Assembly: GCA_019916065.1 (NCBI GenBank)
Contig: CM034239.1
Coordinates: 44,904,663-44,968,662, forward strand
Source of the DNA: Vitellaria paradoxa
Taxonomy: Eukaryota; Streptophyta; Magnoliopsida; Ericales; Sapotaceae
Direction of reading: 5' to 3'
Length of the DNA stretch: 64,000 bases
The stretch's first letter is position 1, and every line of letters starts with the position of its first letter. A model generated the notes under the pieces. It was not told the DNA's origin, did not search any database, and saw only the letters and a program-made list of their open reading frames with translations. The translations under genes were made by a program, and so were the position numbers. This document shows positions 60,701 to 64,000 of the stretch, one piece after another.

Positions 60701-63024
60701 ACCCTTAATAATGGAATATTATTCATGAACATCCTGTAAGCAAAAGTCCTGGACTCACTCTAGAAAACCTGGCCAATGTGATCGGTTTTTTACATACAGT
60801 AATTATGGATCCAGATATATCTCCAGTATTGTGTAATTAATATATCATAACTTCAATCCACAAAATGAAAAAAACATTGCTTCTTTTGATGAATGAAATA
60901 CCTAATGGTCACTTTCTGATAGTCTCTCATAATAGGCTAAATTGGGCCTGATTCTTAAAAGAAACAGAATTATTTCTTGTCATTTATTTATTCATTCTCT
61001 GATTGCATTAAGCTCGTAGCTGAATCTCCCTTACTATTGCCCTATAAAATTGGTGGCAACTATATGCATATCCATTGACCTCATGGTTACGTTACATGTT
61101 GCAGATCTATTTTAAATTTTGAATTTGCTTAGCATACATATTGTGTTGGCTTGAGACTGGTTAAAACCAAGATGTGAGTTAGAATCAGTGATGACATATA
61201 TATGTCAAAAGTTTTAGAGAAAACCTCAGATTCATAACTAATAAAAGAGGGGTTTTCTTCTTTTCTATTTATTTATTTATTTTCATTTTCTTTAACTTGC
61301 TGGGAGACGCGTTCTAGGCCTCCACTAACGCACATCAGGATCACATTAGGAATTCTCCAGGTAGGGTATTGGCTCTGCATGGGGGAAGGGGAAGCTCTCC
61401 ACTTAAGAGGCTAGGCCATTCAAATTGTTCTACCACTTGGTTTGGTGGACAATCATTACTGTAATTCCCAAGTTGTTTGTTCAATGATAATGGATCCAAT
61501 TCAACAATCAAACCAATCAATCAATCACAAAAGAAAACCAAATTAATGACGAGGAAACCCTTATAAAATAGTAAGATAAGACTCTAGGTCTGATCTTGGA
61601 GACCACCCAAAACCTTTGTTATATAGTATTTGGTTAGAAGAAATTTATTACGACTACTCTACGACTCCTTGTACATATTCTATCAATACTCTTGCTTGAC
61701 TCCTCGAAGCACCATGGCCAAGTGAAAACGCTCTCTGATTCCTCATGGAGAAAACCACTTTTAAATTCCTTCAATACATCACACACAACGTAGAAAAATT
61801 GCTAAGAATAACAATGAAGCTCCAACACTATAATTGATGCTCTTGAAATATGTCTTTCTTATTCACGTCTAGTTTAAAGTTCTAAGACTGAGAATATATA
61901 TGTAGATCACTAAGAATTTCAATTTACTTATTCTGATACAAAAATTTTCTTCGAGCGCAAAGCCTCGGGATGCCTATGATGTGCCTGCCCCTTGCGTGTA
62001 GGCCTCACTGGTCATCCCTTTGCCTAGGAGGTGCCTGCTCCTTGCTTGTAGGTTGAACCCTCGCCTAGCCATCCCTTTGCCTTCTGCCTTCACTATATTT
62101 CTTGCATGCCTAGGCCTCGGCTTCCTTTCTAGCTGTTCAATCTTATCTTCGGAGCGGTCCAAATCAACTCAAACTCAAATCTTTAAAATGGAATCTCACT
62201 TCAATTCAAGCTTTAGACTTTCTAGACTATCTAGACTTTGATCCAAGTCTAAACTCTTCGAAATACAAATTTCACAAATATTATAATTCAATCTGATTAA
62301 AATCTAATGAGACAAGGGAATTACAATCCTAAAAGGTCAAGGAATTTGCCAACTTAAATTTAGACTTAACAATTACTAAACTTTGACAACATGCAAAGCT
62401 CTTAGTTCAGATTGTTAAGTCACCAATTGTCCTAAAAGTTTAAATTTTTAGGAAATGGGCCTAACAATGTATATCAAACTATTTCAATACTTCCCCTCAC
62501 GTGCAACTCCAATTTGTACGTGGATCAAAGACAAGCAAACTGAATCAAACAACGTGTACTAATACAAGCAAACAAAGTGTACATCAATAAATGGGGGATA
62601 ACAAGATTCGAACCTAAGACCTCCTAGAACTAGAGCTTTGATACCATGTCACCAATTATCTCAAAAGTTTAAGCTTTTAGGAAATAAGCCCAATAATGTA
62701 TATCAAGCTATTTCAACATAGATTTTTACAAGTTTGATTTTTGCTACGTAGTTCAAAGTTTTAGCTAGTATTGGTGAGGTTAAATTTTTACCAATTCTGC
62801 GTACATATATTCCTCCATATTTAAACATTTTTATGTTCCTTTCCAATGAAGCTACAATATTTTCTTTTCTTGCGTAGACTTCAAACCTCCTGCAGCGATT
62901 GGCAAAAAACTTCATGTCATAGAGGTTGCTGGGGCTGTAGCAGGATCAGTATGTCTTGTCCTTTTGGTCATATGTATTATGTGGAGGAGAGGTTGGCTGG
63001 GAGGAAAAACATCTGCAGATAGAG
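44049..63024 (+). CDS. LRR-malectin receptor-like kinase (LRR-VIII-2 type), 5' part
   Basis: Plasma-membrane receptor kinase, cut by the window edge. Exons: 44049-44157, 44338-44512, 47770-47841, 48080-48148, 48275-48346, 49089-49160, 49275-49346, 49864-49935, 50117-50188, 50329-50400, 50480-50551, 50837-50908, 51031-51096, 51330-51395, 51486-51524, 51815-51873, 59438-59817, 59912-60107, 62878-63024; phases join cleanly for 651 codons. Order: signal peptide (1-25), LRR N-cap (KIDWDFRKDPCSG), about ten LRRs of mostly 24 residues, each encoded by its own 69- or 72-nt phase-2 exon, a Cys-containing linker (CLKKDFPC), a malectin domain (YSLHINCGGKEAI onward, about 412-598) and a transmembrane segment (VAGAVAGSVCLVLLVICIMW). 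The kinase exons should lie beyond 64000. The domain set and exon pattern match the RKF1/LIK1-like group. Ligand unknown. Introns 2, 5, 16 and 18 are swollen by repeats. Confidence 0.93.
44513..47769. other. Intron 2 of the receptor kinase (3.3 kb)
   Basis: No coding sequence. Between about 45880 and 47150 the composition is more even, with GA/TC-rich patches and CACCACCACCGCC, unlike the surrounding AT-rich intron. It looks like an inserted LTR-type repeat, but I could not find its ends. Long poly-A stretches lie near 45678-45711. Confidence 0.45.
48494..48794 (+). mobile_element. TRIM-type miniature LTR element in intron 5
   Basis: Two direct repeats of about 70 bp (about 48494-48563 and 48722-48794) share AATATACATT/GATAAACATT at the front and end with TAATTGGTGACTTAACA. 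Just before the second repeat is a purine tract CAAGGGGAGTG, in polypurine-tract position. The interior is about 160 bp and noncoding. The primer site next to the first repeat is degraded. Recognised through its similarity in plan and sequence to the element at 62413-62719. Confidence 0.6.
51874..53157. other. 5' part of receptor-kinase intron 16
   Basis: Noncoding. 52000-52750 has even composition and many CT/CA-rich words (GGTTAGGAATC-like, GTCCGATTGCCTCTGCC) that suggest an old LTR-derived insertion on the minus strand. No terminal repeats or TSD could be fixed. Confidence 0.4.
53384..53735 (-). repeat. 3' LTR of the Reina-like element
   Basis: 352 bp, bordered by GTTGA on the left and by the polypurine tract on the right. 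Contains a purine-rich AGAAGGAGAGAAGG block and several CAGCTGT/ACAGTTG words. Relative to the other LTR it lacks a stretch of about 30 bp with CTCCTTAACCTCC and has a short insertion near its outer end. Confidence 0.93.
53765..58432 (-). pseudogene. Gag-pol polyprotein of the Reina-like element, four stop codons
   Basis: One frame of about 1,555 codons, broken by in-frame stops at 57959, 55667, 55013 and about 54908 and by no frameshift. In order: a coiled-coil gag start (MAKGTKLKLLEQQMNTL), retrotransposon gag, a Cys/His knuckle (CFKCGDKYFVGHVC), aspartic protease (LIDSGSTHSF), reverse transcriptase (catalytic LFDDILVYS), RNase H (VVETDASGNVIGAVL), integrase (zinc part with CDVCQQC; core with MDFIEGLP, SIVSDRDKIF and DGQSERLN, carrying the D-D-E residues) and a C-terminal chromodomain (RNGNDIQQYLIQW, TEATWEDW). 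Two of the stops sit at Trp positions of the family. The copy cannot make a complete polyprotein, but could be mobilised in trans since LTRs, PBS and PPT are intact. Confidence 0.92.
58567..58578 (-). other. tRNA-Met primer-binding site of the Reina-like element
   Basis: TGGTATCAGAGC on the minus strand, three bases inside the 5' LTR. This is the usual complement of the 3' end of initiator tRNA-Met used by many plant LTR retrotransposons. Confidence 0.9.
58582..58954 (-). repeat. 5' LTR of the Reina-like element
   Basis: 373 bp, adjoining the primer-binding site on its inner side and the GTTGA duplication on its outer side. Near-identical to 53384-53735 apart from a few substitutions and indels. 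Confidence 0.93.
60203..60704. mobile_element. Short TIR element (MITE), 502 bp, TSD TTA, in intron 18
   Basis: Left end GGGTGAGTTTGGAGTGG, right end CCAAACGCACCC, flanked by TTA on both sides (60200-60202 and 60705-60707). Inside, CCGTTTGGACGG and TGTCCAAACGGATTGT-type words form further inverted repeats. The short open frame 60326-60547 is incidental. PIF/Harbinger-type by ends and TSD length. Confidence 0.65.
60708..62412. other. Rest of receptor-kinase intron 18
   Basis: Noncoding. From about 61310 the composition becomes more even, with inserted-looking repeat DNA (CCTAGGCCTC and TGCCTAGG words near 61980-62130). No terminal repeats found. Confidence 0.4.
62413..62719 (-). mobile_element. 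TRIM-type miniature LTR element in intron 18
   Basis: Direct repeats of about 73-77 bp: 62413-62489 and 62647-62719. Both contain GTCACCAATT, AAGTTTAA, TTTTAGGAAAT and AATGTATATCAA. Read on the minus strand, a primer-binding site TGGTATCAAAGC (62635-62646) follows the first repeat directly, and a purine tract GTGAGGGGAAG (about 62494-62504) precedes the second. The interior is about 157 bp with no coding capacity. This is the plan of terminal-repeat retrotransposons in miniature. The GATTCGAACC near 62605 is part of the element, not a tRNA gene. Confidence 0.75.
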
Positions 63025-64000
63025 GTATAACTCTCTATGGACTGAATCATAATGTCTTGCTCTTTTTCCTCTCAATTTGATAATTTAATATCACTACTGA
63101 AGGGGTGGCTTCTTAGTTCTACAAGAACTTATGAAGAAGATCTTGTCTGTGATGGACTATTCTCCCACAGGCTACTGCATACCTAGATATTATTGAACTC
63201 CTTCGGCATGTGTAAAAATAATTTCAATTGTTTCCACATATATTTTAAGAAATTAATGGTTAATGAATTTAAAAATACAACCATAATAATTAATGAGCTA
63301 ATTATATTGTGGCATGTGTATTTTCTTTACATAAAAAATTGTGAGAAATTTTGATTAAGAGCTTGGAGCACAGAGACCACCTAAACTTTTGCTTGTGAGT
63401 TTACTTATTTTTTAAAGAAATTTTATTAGCTTTGCCAATGAGCTGCCAAATAAAAAATAATATCATTTTTTGGTTAAAAAAAAACTTGCAAGACGAAAAT
63501 TGACAAAAGACAACTTATTTTAAGAATGCCAAACTCTAAACCCTTAAGCAAAAACTTGATTTGTGAAAGGGAAAAAAAAAAAAAAAAGCTCACTTTCTCT
63601 CAAATTTAACATAACCACTGAATGGGTGGCTTCTATAAGAACTTTTGAAGAAGAATCTTGTCTGTGATGTACCATTCTCCTACAGGCTGCAAGGCGCCTA
63701 GATATTATTGAATTCCTTTGGCATGTGTCAAAATTTGAAATATACTTTATTTTACTTTGTAAACACGGCTTACATGGGTTAAACCAGTAGTAAGATGAAA
63801 ATTAGGTGATGGCCTTTATGGTGTTAAATAGAGTAGCGTGTATTAAAGGGTGTATGTTGCCATGTGAACATGTCTACACCATATTTTTCAGTTTTGGTAT
63901 GCATTTTACATTTTCATATTTTATGCTTTTTCATGAACTGAAATTGTGAGGAAAGTCCTACTTTCATATAACTCCATGGAAAACGTAACTCAGGATAGAA
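63025..64000. other. Start of the next receptor-kinase intron
   Basis: Begins with the donor GTATAA after the last visible exon. No kinase-encoding exon was recognised before the window ends. It contains two copies of a 140-150-bp repeat, listed separately. Confidence 0.6.
63071..63738. repeat. Dispersed direct repeat, two copies of about 145 bp
   Basis: Copy 1 is 63071-63223, copy 2 is 63598-63738. Shared words in order: GGGTGGCTTCT, AAGAACTT, TGAAGAAGA, TCTTGTCTGTGATG, CCTAGATATTATTGAA, GGCATGTGT. They are separated by about 375 bp of AT-rich DNA. Possibly a local duplication of intron sequence; no terminal features of a transposon. Confidence 0.75.

Noticed and set aside
62600..62646. tRNA gene suggested by GATTCGAACC and a nearby GATACCA
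   Set aside because: These words belong to the PBS side and interior of the TRIM-type element; no cloverleaf can be drawn around them.
63025..64000. Kinase-domain exons of the receptor kinase
   Set aside because: No frame shows kinase motifs (GxGxxG, VAIK, HRD, DFG); the downstream exons must lie outside the window.
1..64000. CRISPR array, operons or bacterial-type systems
   Set aside because: No regularly spaced repeats and no bacterial gene organisation; all genes are intron-split plant genes.

Overview
The window is nuclear DNA of a flowering plant, most likely a eudicot. It is strongly AT-rich, the genes are split by spliceosomal GT-AG introns, the protein families are plant ones (class A4 heat-stress factor, TBL acetyltransferase, LRR-malectin receptor kinase), and the space between is filled with plant-type transposable elements. 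The species cannot be named from the sequence.

Four host genes are supported, all modelled by hand from splice sites and reading phase: (1) a class A4 heat-shock transcription factor on the minus strand (816-2490, two exons); (2) an HSP20/alpha-crystallin-like gene on the plus strand (14233-21692), with one exon duplicated in tandem and an RTE-type LINE sitting antisense in its last intron; (3) a TBL/PMR5-family O-acetyltransferase on the plus strand (24927-31754, five exons), with a TSD-flanked solo-LTR candidate in intron 2; (4) the 5' two thirds of an LRR-malectin receptor-like kinase of the LRR-VIII-2 type on the plus strand (44049-63024, 19 exons seen). The last gene runs off the window before its kinase exons. 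Nothing suggests that the four genes work as a unit. The heat-shock factor and the HSP20-like gene are thematically related, but I see no shared regulation.

The rest is mobile DNA and its remains. 2.5-14.2 kb: a 5.7-kb non-autonomous LTR element (5783-11463, TSD GCTTA) with an unrelated LTR-like interior. 18.8-21.4 kb: an RTE LINE with a full reading frame broken only by stop codons. 31.8-43.7 kb: gene-free, with several short TIR elements (MITEs), a tRNA-derived SINE and a 714-bp Mutator-like element (33573-34286, near-identical 10-bp TSD) that carries a degraded fragment of a CBF/DREB1 AP2-domain gene. 51.9-59.4 kb: the largest RLK intron holds a complete 5.57-kb Reina-like Ty3/gypsy chromovirus element (TSD GTTGA), itself inserted into an older inverted-repeat element. 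Two miniature TRIM-type elements of one family lie in two other introns of the same gene, in opposite orientations.

I found no previously undescribed system. The most interesting items are the Mutator-like element with the captured CBF/DREB1 piece, the tandem exon duplication in the HSP20-like gene, and the nested insertions in the receptor-kinase introns.
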